DNA of 64,000 nucleotides from Lenzites betulinus (lineage: Eukaryota > Basidiomycota > Agaricomycetes > Polyporales > Polyporaceae). The DNA lies in NCBI GenBank assembly GCA_022264855.1, contig JABYQU010000074.1, forward strand, positions 49,161 through 113,160, in the 5' to 3' direction. Of this stretch, positions 1 through 10,802 are shown one piece after another. The first letter of the stretch is position 1; each line of letters opens with the position of its first letter. The notes under the pieces are model-generated. The model ran no database searches, was not told the origin of the DNA, and saw only the letters and a program-made list of their open reading frames with translations. The translations under genes were made by a program, and so were the position numbers.

Positions 1-430
1 CACAGAAGATCAAGTCGCTTTTTTTGACTTCAAACACCGTTGCATACCTGTAGAAGCATATGAGGAGGGGAGAAATATATTATATGTGTCTAAGAACATA
101 TTAGGGATGCTACTGAGACGTCACAGGGGAAGGTGTATGAATGGAAGGGGGGTGGGTGCTCAGGAAGTGAGTGTATGTTGCATGGAGTTGCAGCGGTCCA
201 ATCCCTGCATGAAGTACATCACCAGAAAGAGATTTACAGCCACTTTCTGGTGATATACTTTGCATGGCAATAGCAGAAGTTATGGAGAGGTTATCAGCCA
301 GAGAGAGTGGCTGTAGATGAACACAGCACACACTCCCTGGCTGAAGTGGCGGGCTTCTTGTGCATGGAACATGCTAGAATACATTAGTACTGCATGTGTA
401 CAGAATACCAGCCCAGTGCGAAGTGAAATA
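1..430. other. non-coding flank left of the KDZ element
   Basis: No convincing gene is seen here. The short open frames are unrelated to any family I recognise and lack splice-supported extensions. The sequence is AT-richer than the genic parts of the window and leads directly into the left inverted repeat of the KDZ transposon. Confidence 0.5.
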
Positions 431-445
431 GAGGAAGAATAGCCC

Positions 446-990
446 AGATGTTCCAGGATATGCTGCTCCCGAGGAGGAGCACGCATATCGCGGGAACGCC
501 TGGGCCGATTCACGCGCGCAAGGTCTCGTTGGAACCGTGCTGAGCACACGGTTCCAGGGAGCTCTTGCGCGCGTCCGCGCGACGCGAAACGAGCGAGTTA
601 TCGCTCGTTTGGTGTCGCTTGGAGCGCCCTACTACCACCTGTATACAGTTTATTAGTACTTACCTTTTCCCTTCTAAAGCTGCGTACGATTATTCGCATT
701 GAAAACGCCTTTTGAATGAGCCCAGATACAGCCAGATAGGGTAGGTATTGAGTGAGCCATGAGCCAGAGAAGGGGAGGGGATACGCACCAAAACGAGAAA
801 TAAGCGCCCGCGCTTCGAGGCCAGGAGGAGGCACGGGAGATGAGATTAAGGAGCTAATCTAAAGAGATAAGCAAGTAATCAGTCTGATCTGGACAGACCT
901 GTTATCTCTGGGGAGATAACAGGCCTGCCCGGGGCTGCCTGCCTAATAAGGCAGGTCCCGGAGCGCTGCCCGGAGCTTCATAACACATTA
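446..990 (+). repeat. left terminal inverted repeat of KDZ element
   Basis: It matches, in inverted orientation and with moderate divergence, about 4770-5320, and in direct orientation about 6700-7230. It contains the 26-base near-perfect palindrome around CCTGTTATCTCTGGGGAGAT at roughly 899-924. Confidence 0.8.
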
Positions 991-1074
991 CGAACCCTGA
1001 CGGTTCGTAATGTAAAACGGTTACGGGAGCTAAACGGTTCGTAACACATTATAGGTACAACATATGGTGGTCAC

Positions 1075-4000
1075 TTGGAGTACTCCCAAGAAGTTCCGCC
1101 CACGAAGAGGGCACGCACCGACAATGCACCGTCTCCCAGCGAGGGAGACGGTCCCTCGCCAGCTCAAGTTCATCAAGATGGTGACACCACCTCGGCGGAC
1201 AACATGAACGCCATTCCTCTTGACGGGCACGATACAATCAAGGACCATTCAGTTCCCGATGAAGCACACACGTTCTGCGAGCAGCCTCAGGCGGAGCCAC
1301 ATACGAGCAGGACAAAGGACCTCCCTTCCAAGGTATGGCGTCTTGCAAAACAAGAGATGTGAACTCATGCAATGCCTTCAGAACTCTCCGTCAAGTTGCA
1401 TCAATGAGTTCCGCCCATATTTCTTGGACATCATGGCCGACATGCTGTGGAAGGAGTGCGATTCGACAATACCAGGCCTCTGTCCTACTCCCGGATGTGC
1501 CAACACCTCAACAACGACCTGTCGCGAATGTCCCGGCCGCCCCTCGAGCTGTTCCGCGTGTGCAGTATCCTCGCATCGACACCTCCCGTTTCACTGGCTG
1601 TCCTATTGGAACGGTCGTTTCTTCGAGCGACGCGATCTATCCGCCTTCGGCCATGTGATCAACCTAGGACACCATGGAGGTGTGTGCCCGCATCTTCCTA
1701 CAGGTCAGCGCCCGCTCGCTTTTGTCATCGTCCATACGAACGGAGTGCACCACTGCAAGCTCCATTATTGTCACTGCACGGGTCGTCGAGTCCGACTCTC
1801 GCAGCTGGTGTGCGCCGATTTGTTCCCAGCGACCTTGGAGCGCACGGAGACCGCGTTCACATGCGAGATCCTCGAGAGATTCCATCTCGATTTCGACATC
1901 AGCAAGCGCTCCGTTCAGGATTTCGTGCGCGTCCTCGAACAACTGAGTCCGCCGGACCCAAACACTCGCCGTGTCAAGGTGAGTTTCCGCATACATCCTA
2001 AACCACCAACTCAACCCGCTACCAGGATCGCTATCGAGATTTCTTCTTAGCATCCCGGATATATCGACACATCACCATGATGAAGCGCGCGGGCAAGATC
2101 CATGACATCCAGATCCCGGGACGCGATCCGAACGACATCACCACCCCGTGTTTTACCTGTCCCATCCCCGACTTCAACCTCCCGCCGGACTGGAAGGAGA
2201 TTGACGAGAATCTGAGGTGAGTGACCACGCACATGACCCGCGGTGACCTACTGCTAACCGCCAACATTGCCAGATACCTGGACCGCCTCATACTCTCAGC
2301 TGATGGTAATTACAGCTTGCAGAAGAAGACCAAACCCAGCGACACATTCGACATCGCTTTATCCTCCGGCCAAGCCTTCTTTGTCTGAGATGACATCATG
2401 CGCGAATCCCTGGAGCGGAAGTACCATTCTGGCCGGCCCGCCGAACCGACAAGCGCAGACGAAATTGTGAGTTCCTTAAACCCTATCATCATCCAAGCAT
2501 AAGTGACCCGCTTCAAATCGCAGGGAATTACGTGCACTGGTTTCAAGGTCGCGAGATCGCAACGGCCCGGTAAGTTTAAGAACGTCGATAACAGCGGTGT
2601 ACTATGCTACTCCTGCAACCACATGCTATTCCGCCCGGGCGCCACCGTGGACTTGCACACGACGGAAACGTGAGTCGTATGCCACATTGACATAATATAG
2701 TGACTCACGCCTCACCAGCTGGGTCCATGGCGACTATGGTCTCGCCGGCGCGTTACGCGGCACCGAAAGCCTGCTAGAACGCGGCTTCTCCTACGATGTC
2801 GTCTGCAGCTTCATATGCCACATCGTAGCTAGGTTCTCACAGTCTCATCCTGAGCTTGTCCCGATAGTGCAGGAGCTGAAAATGTTACTCCCGAAAATGC
2901 ACATGCACGCACATCAAGAGATGTGTCAAATCGTATACGCATTTTGCTACGCCCGTGGCTTTGGCCTAGCCCATGGCGAGGGTGTCGAGACGCCCTGGGC
3001 TGAGCTAAACATAGCTGGTTTGTCGACGCGCGAGATGACAGCGGGTGCGCGGCATGACGCGTTGAATTCGTTGTTCAACTACTGGAATTGGCGCAAGACC
3101 TATAACATGTGTACATACCGCTGAGTGGACATCATGCCACCGTTTGCACCATCCTCATGTCGTCCTCATTTCAGCACGATACCTCGCGCGCAAGCTGCAG
3201 GAAGCATACAACGCCCAGCGCAGGACCTCTCGGTACTTAGCAAGTCTCACTGGGCTCGCGGGCGCCGCCACAGTCACGCATTGGCTCACGCTGCCAGTCG
3301 ACAACGAGGCCCCCACGCCACTTACTTTCCGGGAGAAGACAAAGACGTATATGCAAAGTGTATATATGTGGGATCGAGCTGAGTGTATGTGACACGCATC
3401 TGAGCGTCAACGCGCTGACACTTTGCCTCGATACCTCCACAGTACCCAATGTGGAGAGTGCCTTGCAAGAGATTCTAGGCTCCAAGCGCAGTCAGCGCAA
3501 GAAGCACAAGCATGCGGCGGCCGCGCAACTCAGGTCCAACGCTGCGGTGTTCATCAAACAAGGACTCGACCTCGAGCAAGAACTGTGAGTGGTCGTATTC
3601 ATGCCATCTTCAGCCGCGCTTCAACGCTCCAGCAGATTGCATCTCCGTTATGTTCGAGATCGACGCGCTGCCAACCTCATCATCGTCGAGGATGGGTTTG
3701 ACTCCCAGTTATCCTGGCGTAGCTTTCACGACAAGCTGACGAAATGGCAATGCGTTCAGAGGAAGCACATGGCCTTGTGCATTGCCGAATACGAAGACTC
3801 TGAAGAGAGTACGTTATTTGACGATGAAGACGCCGAGGACCCCGAGTACGACATGTGTCCCGACGGCCTGGGTCTGCCGTCAGATTATCACCCAGATGAC
3901 TGCGGCGACTATGGGCTCCACACACTCGCAGACTACGAGCGCATCATCCGCATCGGGCTTGCGTTCGACCAGCTGGACGCCGTCCGGATAGCAATCAAGC

Positions 4001-4746
4001 ATCGTGCGGCCCACCTAACGCACAAACGGAAGAATGTCCGTGGAACCAAGGCCAACCACGTTGCGCAAGAGGAGATCAACAAAGCCGACCTAAGGGCGCG
4101 CTTACTCGCAGGCAGATACAACCACAATCTCAGGCGTATCAACGACTTGCGACCGACCAATTATGATCGCGAAAGCGATGCGACCGCGGGAGCGCGCCTG
4201 CAGCTCATAGACCTCGATCACGACCTCGCGATCGCCAACATGGCCGCTCCTCAAACACTCAATGACAGCAAGCGCAGTGGCTCATGGCTGTGGGCGGTGT
4301 ACGCTACGGCACCCAGCTCTGCCACGCGCACGTCGAAGGCTACTCAGTCCAACAGCGATACAGGCGGTGAGTAAGCTGTTCTTGTATCGTACTACTCCGT
4401 AACACCGATGTTGACAATTCATCTTGAAGTTGACGTTGTACAGTGGTTTCGCGCGAAAGCCGAGAAGGATCGCGCTGATGAAGCCGTCAACCGCCTCTGC
4501 GCAGAGTTTCGACGGACCCGCGCAGGCTATCGTGCATACGCCTCGATGTGGGAAACATCTGCGACCACGCGACACGGCGGAGAGCGGGCCTACGCCTTAA
4601 AGACGGCCACAATGTGGTCATCCATGGCCGATGAATGCGAGCGCGAGTACGATGGATCCCGCCGTCCGGACGCACCAGCCGCACCATCTGATGTAGTCCT
4701 GATACATCAGGAACCGGCTAATGGCGTGCGCCGCGATACAAAGTAA
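1075..4746 (+). pseudogene. KDZ transposase, broken by an in-frame TGA
   Basis: This is a multi-exon transposase. An N-terminal basic segment (PPTKRART) is followed by a CxC2-like cysteine cluster (CPTPGCAN, CRECPGRPSSCSAC, CPHLP, HHCKLHYCHC) at about 1470-1790. The KDZ core follows at about 2260-3110 with the family motifs AFFV, YDVVCSFICH, MHAHQEMC and AHGEGVETPW. The C-terminal helical part (about 3620-4745) ends in VQWFRAKAEKDRADEAV. Short introns with GT-AG borders separate exons, for example 1333-1381 and the one starting at about 1978. The disabling change is TGA at 2386-2388, immediately after AFFV, where the family continues with acidic residues. The start codon is unclear because the best frame opens at TTG 1075. 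It is probably an inactive copy. Confidence 0.8.
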
Positions 4747-4769
4747 ACCGGCTGGTTTCGTGATGTATC

Positions 4770-5320
4770 ACGAAACCGCCGGAACCTCCGAAAAGGGCCC
4801 CGGGACCTTCCTAATTAGGCAGGTAGCCCCGGGGAGGCCTGTTATCTCCCCAGAGATAACAGATATGTCCAGATAAGGCTGATTATGTCTTATCTCTTTA
4901 GATTGACTTCTTATCTCATCTCCCTGGCCTCAATAGCCTCGCTATCTGGGCGCTTATTTGGCGTTTTGGTGCGCACATCCTCCCCCTTCCTCCTCTGCTA
5001 GCTCATTCAGTTCTCATCTGTTGCACCTCTACTATGCCTCGTTCAAAAGGCGTTTTCAGGGCGAAAAATCGTACATAGGTTTCAAAGGGCACAGGTAAGT
5101 ACTTACATATGCAGTACAGGTACTAGTAGGGCGATCAAAGAGACATAAAACGGGCGATAACTCGCCCGTTTCGCGTCGCGCAGATGCGCAAAAGGACGCG
5201 TTAGAACCGTGCGTGTAGCGCGGTTCTGACGAGCCCTTGCGCGCGCAAAACGACCCAGGCGTTCCTGAGTTATGCGCTCTCCTCCCAGAGAGCAGCACAC
5301 CTGGAAGCACCTGGGCCATT
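4770..5320 (-). repeat. right terminal inverted repeat of KDZ element
   Basis: This is the reverse complement of the left TIR with divergence. The transposase stop codon (4744-4746) is almost directly followed by a perfect hairpin at 4754-4777 (GGTTTCGTGAT, GT loop, ATCACGAAACC), and then by the CCTGTTATCTC palindrome shared with the left end. The hairpin lies where the 3' untranslated region of the transposase mRNA must be. Confidence 0.8.
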
Positions 5321-5325
5321 TCTCC

Positions 5326-6690
5326 TTCAATACTTAACAAACCTCTCTCCAAATTTGTGTACACCTTGTACTAATGTATTGAAGTACATTCTGTGCTTTT
5401 GTAGACTATGATTTGAGCCAGGGAGGGTGTGCTGTGGCCACCCACCCAGGGCCTCCACTCCCCCTTTTCCATCCATGCATACAGCCCTGTAACTTGTTAT
5501 ACATACCCCACATGTTACTGGACACATACAATATATTTTCCCACCGCTTTACAGCCCCTAAATGCATGCAGAACTTCCTGAAGTACAAAAAAGCGACTAT
5601 GAACTCATATTCAGACTGAGACCTCAATATCTTTGTAAGCACTCATGCTATCCTGTTGGTTCTTCTTTCAATGTGTTCCTCCAGAATACCCGCATCTAAC
5701 GACGCCTTCCATATTGTAATCGGCGTCGAACTCATGCTTCTAGTCCCTTATCAGTGTGGGTATGGAATGCTTCATAGCAAATGATCCAGGCAAGCGATAA
5801 TAAAATAAACTATACCATTGTATCCACGTCAGAAATACGCACAGAACACAGCTTGGATCATAATATTCGGCGGAGAAATGAGCGAGCTACATGAGATGTG
5901 TCTGAGGTGAGTAGACTGTGTTACTGCACAGCTGTATACTGCAAGACAGTGTGACACCGGGGGCACCATGTCATAAAACCTCGTGTTAAACAGTGATCAC
6001 ACCCTGACCAATGTCCAAATGCGTTTTCAGTGGCTCAGTGTGTGCCACTTTGACTACATCATTATCACACGAGGCATTCAAAGTATGATTAGTATGTTAC
6101 ACAATTTTCCTGTTTTGTTTCAATGTTTTCAAGAAGACAGAGTCGTATAAAGGCGTGCTTTATATGGTCAAAGGATACCATATAATCATCATATAACGAG
6201 GTGTAACACAGGATGGTGCCCCCGGTGTGAGACGCGTCTCACAGCACCGGGGCACTGGTAAGCATAAAGTAGGTACACTATCAGTCTAAAACTAATATCT
6301 CATTCGTTTCTTCAGCGATTGTCATCATTCTTTTTGCATTGGAGAGCTACATACTGTAGCTACATGTCCTAGGTGTTTCTATGATGCAATCTGGATATGT
6401 AGGGCGACCACAGGGCAGGCTTTGGGGAATGAAAAATGCGAATATGGTATTCATTTTAGGTCGAGGCATCCTGGGATCTTGTATATACAGGAATGTGTGT
6501 GGAATACATATGTAGGTGTAGAGAGCGCTGGCGCAGCTGTGCAGGATGGAGAAGGAAAAGCGAAGGGAAGGAGGGGGGATATGTTCTGAAAGTGGCTTTA
6601 GGACGTCTTGAAAGCCTTCCAGTTTGGGTGTTTAACTATGCCAGTGTGTCTTGATAGTGGTAGAGCATCTGCGGATAAAATATCAGGGCT
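5326..6690. other. intergenic spacer between two inverted KDZ ends
   Basis: About 1.35 kb, AT-richer than its surroundings. No gene is recognised. It contains the small CACTA-like MITE listed separately; the rest shows no structure I could support. Confidence 0.55.
5955..6227. mobile_element. small CACTA-like MITE (about 273 bp)
   Basis: The left end CACCGGGGGCACCAT (5955-5969) is exactly repeated in inverted form at 6213-6227. Weaker similarity continues inward (ACCTCGTGTTA against ACCTCGTTATA) to give an imperfect TIR of about 38 bp. TGA directly precedes the left end and directly follows the right end, which would be a 3-bp target-site duplication. CACTA/EnSpm elements make 3-bp duplications and start with CAC, so this looks like a non-autonomous derivative. 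There is no coding capacity. It could be a chance inverted repeat, but the exact 15-bp match plus TSD argues otherwise. Confidence 0.6.
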
Positions 6691-7332
6691 GTCTGATGGG
6701 TATTGGAGGAGAAATGGCCCAGATGCTCCCAGGTGTGCTGCTGTCTGGGAGGAGAGTGCATACCTCGGGAACGCCTGGGCAGTTTCGCGCGCGCAAGGGC
6801 TCGTTAGAACCGCACTGCACGCATGATTCTAGGGAGCCCTTGTACGCATCTGCGCGACGCGAAACGGGCGAGCTATTGTCCATTTTGCGTCGCTTTGATC
6901 GCCCTGGTAGTACCTATACTGCATATGTAAGTACTTACCTGTATCCTCTGAAACCTATGTACGATTTTTCGCCTTGAAAACGTGTTTGGAACAAGCCTAC
7001 ATAGAGCCTGATTGGGTAGGAACTGAGTGAGCCAGGGGGGGAGGAAGGAGGAGGATGTGCGCACCAAAACGCCAAATAAGCGCCCAGATAGCGAGGCTAT
7101 TGAGGCCAGGGAGATGAGATAAGAAGTCAATCTAAAGAGATAAGACATAATCAGCCTTATCTGGACATATCTGTTATCTCTGGGGAGATAACAGGCCTCC
7201 CCGGGGCTACCTGCCTAATTAGGAAGGTCCCGGGGCCCTTTTCGGAGGTTCCGGCGGTTTCGTGATACATCACGAAACCAGCCGGTTTACTTTGTATCGC
7301 GGCGCACGCCATTAGCCGGTTCCTGATGTATC
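6690..7332 (-). mobile_element. truncated KDZ element: 3' CDS tail, 3' UTR and TIR only
   Basis: Read on the minus strand this is the last roughly 47 bases of the KDZ transposase CDS (encoding QEPANGVRRDTK and a stop), the same 3' UTR hairpin, and the whole right TIR. It is nearly identical to 4697-5330 near the CDS end and more diverged near the outer tip. Homology stops abruptly at 7332 inside the former coding sequence, so this is a 5'-truncated or deleted copy in opposite orientation to the element at 440-5325. Confidence 0.85.
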
Positions 7333-8699
7333 ATTCCTACAACAGCAGCTGCCAGCCGAACGTCTTGATCATACCAGGGTGAGCGTGAGGCTGAGCGAAC
7401 ATTCGACTATCTAACACAGTCACAGAGCATCCGACCGTACCTAGAGCAGCTGTGCGACGGTGACGTCGCACCGTTCGAGGAGATCCTCAAGAAGTGGCAT
7501 ATGTGAGCGAACTAGTAAGTGATGTACTGCACACCACGACAATGCCTTGATCTAATCGCGTGCTCGAAAGGCGCATGGGAGGCAACCCTATCGCGACATG
7601 GCCAGAACGGAACCCAATCAAGGTGTGTTGAGCGTGGTATGGGAGACTCGCGAGGACTGCCCTCATCACCCGCGAGTTGGCCACAGGTCGACGCTTGCCT
7701 ACAGCGAGCTACCTACTCCAAGCGTTGTCCCAGCGGAGCGACCCCTTTGATTCCTACACGGACGATGGCCCCCTCGACCGAATAGATGCACACACAGTAG
7801 TCTGGCTGCTTGATCCTGCCACGCGGTGAGTCCGCTCCGCCCACACCGGCAATCCTCTCGTGGGCCTGGGCGCGCAGTCACTCCGGCTTGGAGGGCAGGC
7901 ACGGAGGCTCGGCGCGGAGGCCAGGCGTGACAGCGGGGCGCGGTGGGCGGGCGCGGAGGTTATTGATGTGTCGCAGGAAGTACAGTTTGGACGTCTGGGA
8001 CTTGGGCGGGAACGGTGCTCACGCCAATGCCCCTCGCATCGTCCCTCTCGTGCGACGTGTTCTGTGGTACGGGGCTATTGAGCCCGTGTGATAGTTTCGA
8101 CTTCTGCGCCTAGACATTAGCGCGATGTGCGAGGGCGTAGCTCACCAGGTACTGAATGTACATTATATTAGTGGAGAAGTTTGAGGTTTAACGAAGAGTT
8201 GAACCTCGGTTTCCTGATTACGATGATCTCTGAATGCGTGGGTTTACCGTTCGTGCTAATCCGTCGATCAACCCGGGGTTTACGCGCACGGTCAACGTGG
8301 GGTCCGTAAATGCAAAAGCCAGTAAAAATTTGGGTTGAACCTTGGAATATATGTAAACAGACTCGTTGATCATGAGGCATGAAGAACAGTGCCAATTATC
8401 CGCCTTTTTAAATGATCATGTTCAACCTTCTTGGGTATCTATTAATGAGATATATTTAACAAACTAAAACAGGTCCCTGGCAGTCTGCTGGCAATGGTAC
8501 TTCACTCCGCGCGGGCAGGCGACCCTTAGCGGTGAAGTAGTAAGCGCCCTATCTCCGATCTGGACTTTAGAGCATCTACGCGTCGCGTCGCGTTCAGTCA
8601 CAGTCACTCGTGTCGCGTCGCGTCGCGTCTCTCGGCCAATCTCTAGTGGCAGCCACTTCCTAACCTCCTTTCTTAGTCGCAGCCCTATAGCAGTAATGC
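7333..8699. other. intergenic region, possible gene remnants, downstream of Gypsy pol
   Basis: A short plus-strand open stretch ending at TGA 7505 (FEEILKKWHM) may be the tail of a host gene cut by the KDZ copy, but no family is recognisable. Around 8580-8630 there are clustered GTCGC repeats (CGCGTCGCGTCGCGT twice). A purine-rich stretch on the minus strand (AGAAAGGAGG, about 8673-8682) could be the polypurine tract of the Gypsy element that ends at 8700. I found no copy here of the sequence upstream of its gag, so a 3' LTR is not demonstrated. Confidence 0.4.
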
Positions 8700-10802
8700 T
8701 TAAGTCTTGGCCTTCCTTGGCTTCTTAGGCAGTGATTGCCAATCGTTCACGCCCATCAATTGGCAGTATCCATCGAGAGCAGCAAGTTCCTTGCAGTTGT
8801 CGTATGATTCCCAGGTATGGTCACCTAGCGTCCATCGTACGTGGAATCGGCATTTATTGCCCTGCCACTCGTGGCCAATGATCTCGTCGACTAACCACTC
8901 AGTGCTATCATCCGCACCCAAGTCATAAAACGCTCGTGCTTCCCTATGCGGAAATATAGCGTCATCATTGGGCTCGTGAGGCCGAAGCAATGACACGTGA
9001 AATCGAGGATGTATCCTCCTTGCGGTCATTTCTGGCGGTAAGTCCAGCACGTAGCTGGACGTCTCGGGATATGCTTCCGTGACTCGGAATGGCCCAATGT
9101 ATTTTGGCACTAACTTCCTAGCTCTGCCCTTGGGCACCGATAGATTCTTGGTGGATAAATAGGCCTGATCGCCTACCGCATACGTTGCTCCAACAGTTCT
9201 ATGCTTGTTCGCATAGTGGGTCTGAGCTACTCGAGCCTCTATTATAGCATCGTGGGCTGCCTCAACATTCGCACGCGCCCTCGCTGCAAATTCGCGTACT
9301 CCAGCAAACGGTGAATCCGTGCTTATGCCGTTCATCGATCTAGGCAAGTAGCCATAATTGAGCTCGAACGGAGCGAACTTGGTGGTGGCACTAGATGCCG
9401 AATTCAGAGCGAATTCTACCAGAGGCAGCTTGTGATACCAGTCTAGTTGGTCGGGGGCTACACTGGATCGCAATATCTGGGTCACCGACCGAATGGTCCG
9501 TTCACTTAACCCATCCGTTTGGGGATGAAACGCGGTGGACATAAGCAATTTTGCTCCCATGAGCCGATGAAGCTCTCTCCAAAATTTGGAGGTGAATTTG
9601 CTATCCCTGTCCGAGACAATGGACTCTGGGATCCCGTGTAACCGCACAATTTCGCGGAGGTATATGACGGCTAGTTCAGCCGCAGTGTCGGTAGTCCGTA
9701 TCGGAATCAAGTGGACCATAGAGGTCAGCCTGTCTACGACTACCCAAATGTAATCGCATCCGAACGCGACCGGAAACGGCCCCACAAAATCCATTGATAT
9801 GGACTCCCAAGGCCGCCGCGGCACCGGCAGGCTGTGAAGTAGCCCTGCCGGCTTCTGGGTCGAGGCCTTCGCAGTGTGGCAGATACCACAAGTGGTACAG
9901 AATTTGTCTACGTCTCGTCTCAAGGTAGGCCACCAGAACCATCTTCGGATGTATTCTGATGTCCGTTGCGGCCCTAAATGGCCCAGCGTAGTATGCGCTC
10001 GATCCAGAAGCAATTCCGGAATCATCCGGCGGTTGAATAGTGCCCTGGGGATGCATAGCACTTCTTCATAGTCACGATTCTTCGTGTATATTAGCCCATC
10101 CTGATGTCGAAAATTTCGATGGTGGTCTGGCTGTTCCAGAATTTTCCGAAATGTGGTGTCCTGACTATATCCATGTCTGATGGACTTCATAAGTCCATCT
10201 TCCGATTCAAGGTACGGGCGTAACGGTGGCCCACTCGTAAGCGATTCAGCTAGGGTCGGATTGACATCATCGGTGCACGATTCCATCGATGCGGGCTCCG
10301 GCTGATGCAATGCATACTGAGCCGCTTCATCCTGCCGAGCTTCCACTGGCTCCTTCAATCTACGGGCGGCTTCTTCCGCAGCCATCAAGGCCATTTTCTT
10401 GGCTGTATGTCGTATAATTCGGCCAGCGCTCAACTCCAGTATTCGAGACTGAGGCAGGTCGTCTCTATCGGGATCTAGCCGTGCATCGGCATTGGCGTAT
10501 TCGTATTCCTCGAACTCATCATGGGATTCATCCATTTCATGGTATCTCGACAGGCAATCCGCGACCTTATTAAGGCGACCAGGTATATACGATATAGTAT
10601 AGTCGAATCGCGACAGGTATTCATACCATCGAATCTGCCTATTATTTGGCCGGGGCACTCCCTTGAGAAATTCTAACGCTCGATGGTCGGTTACTATACG
10701 GATTTTCCGTCCTAGCAACTTGTCTTCCCACTTCAACAGCCCTTCTAATATGGCTAGAGCTTCTTGCTCGTAAGTTCGGTACGCCCGTTGGGCACTAGTC
10801 AC
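8700..10802 (-). pseudogene. pol C-terminal part: RNase H end, integrase, chromodomain
   Basis: This 700-codon frame continues the reverse transcriptase ORF after a frame break. It opens in the RNase H/tether region (AYRTYEQEALAIL, TDHRALEFLKG), then has the integrase zinc-binding HHCC region (HTTLGHLGP ... CTTCGICH). The integrase catalytic core follows (MDFVGPF, SDRDSKFTS, HPQTDGLSERTIR) with visible D, D and E residues. Near the end a chromodomain-like segment appears (EWLVDEIIGHEWQGNKCRFH ... WTLGDHTWESYDNC), which in chromoviruses steers integration to heterochromatin. There is no internal stop, so the only visible defect is the missing continuity with the upstream ORF. The nominal first codon is GTG, not a genuine start. 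Confidence 0.85.

Larger units (their letters stand above)
440..5325 (+). mobile_element. KDZ-superfamily DNA transposon with long terminal inverted repeats
   Basis: The two ends are inverted copies of each other over roughly 550 bp. The left end reads GCCCAGATGTTCCAGG and the right end, on the minus strand, reads GCCCAGGTGCTTCCAGG. Both share a block of AATCTAAAGAGATAAG, a CCTGTTATCTC/GAGATAACAGG palindrome and a following CCCGGGGCT. Between them lies one multi-exon transposase gene with a CxC2-type cysteine cluster and a KDZ core. KDZ elements are known from Agaricomycetes and some have long, structured termini. Exact outer boundaries and the target-site duplication could not be fixed by eye; both ends may start up to about 15 bp further out. 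The element looks inactive because its transposase has an in-frame stop. Confidence 0.85.

Noticed and set aside
7333..7505. SET-domain-like motifs (NSSCQPNV and TFDY) next to the KDZ relic
   Set aside because: The two motifs are in different frames and far too close together for a SET fold; probably coincidence. Only a short unassigned remnant is noted.
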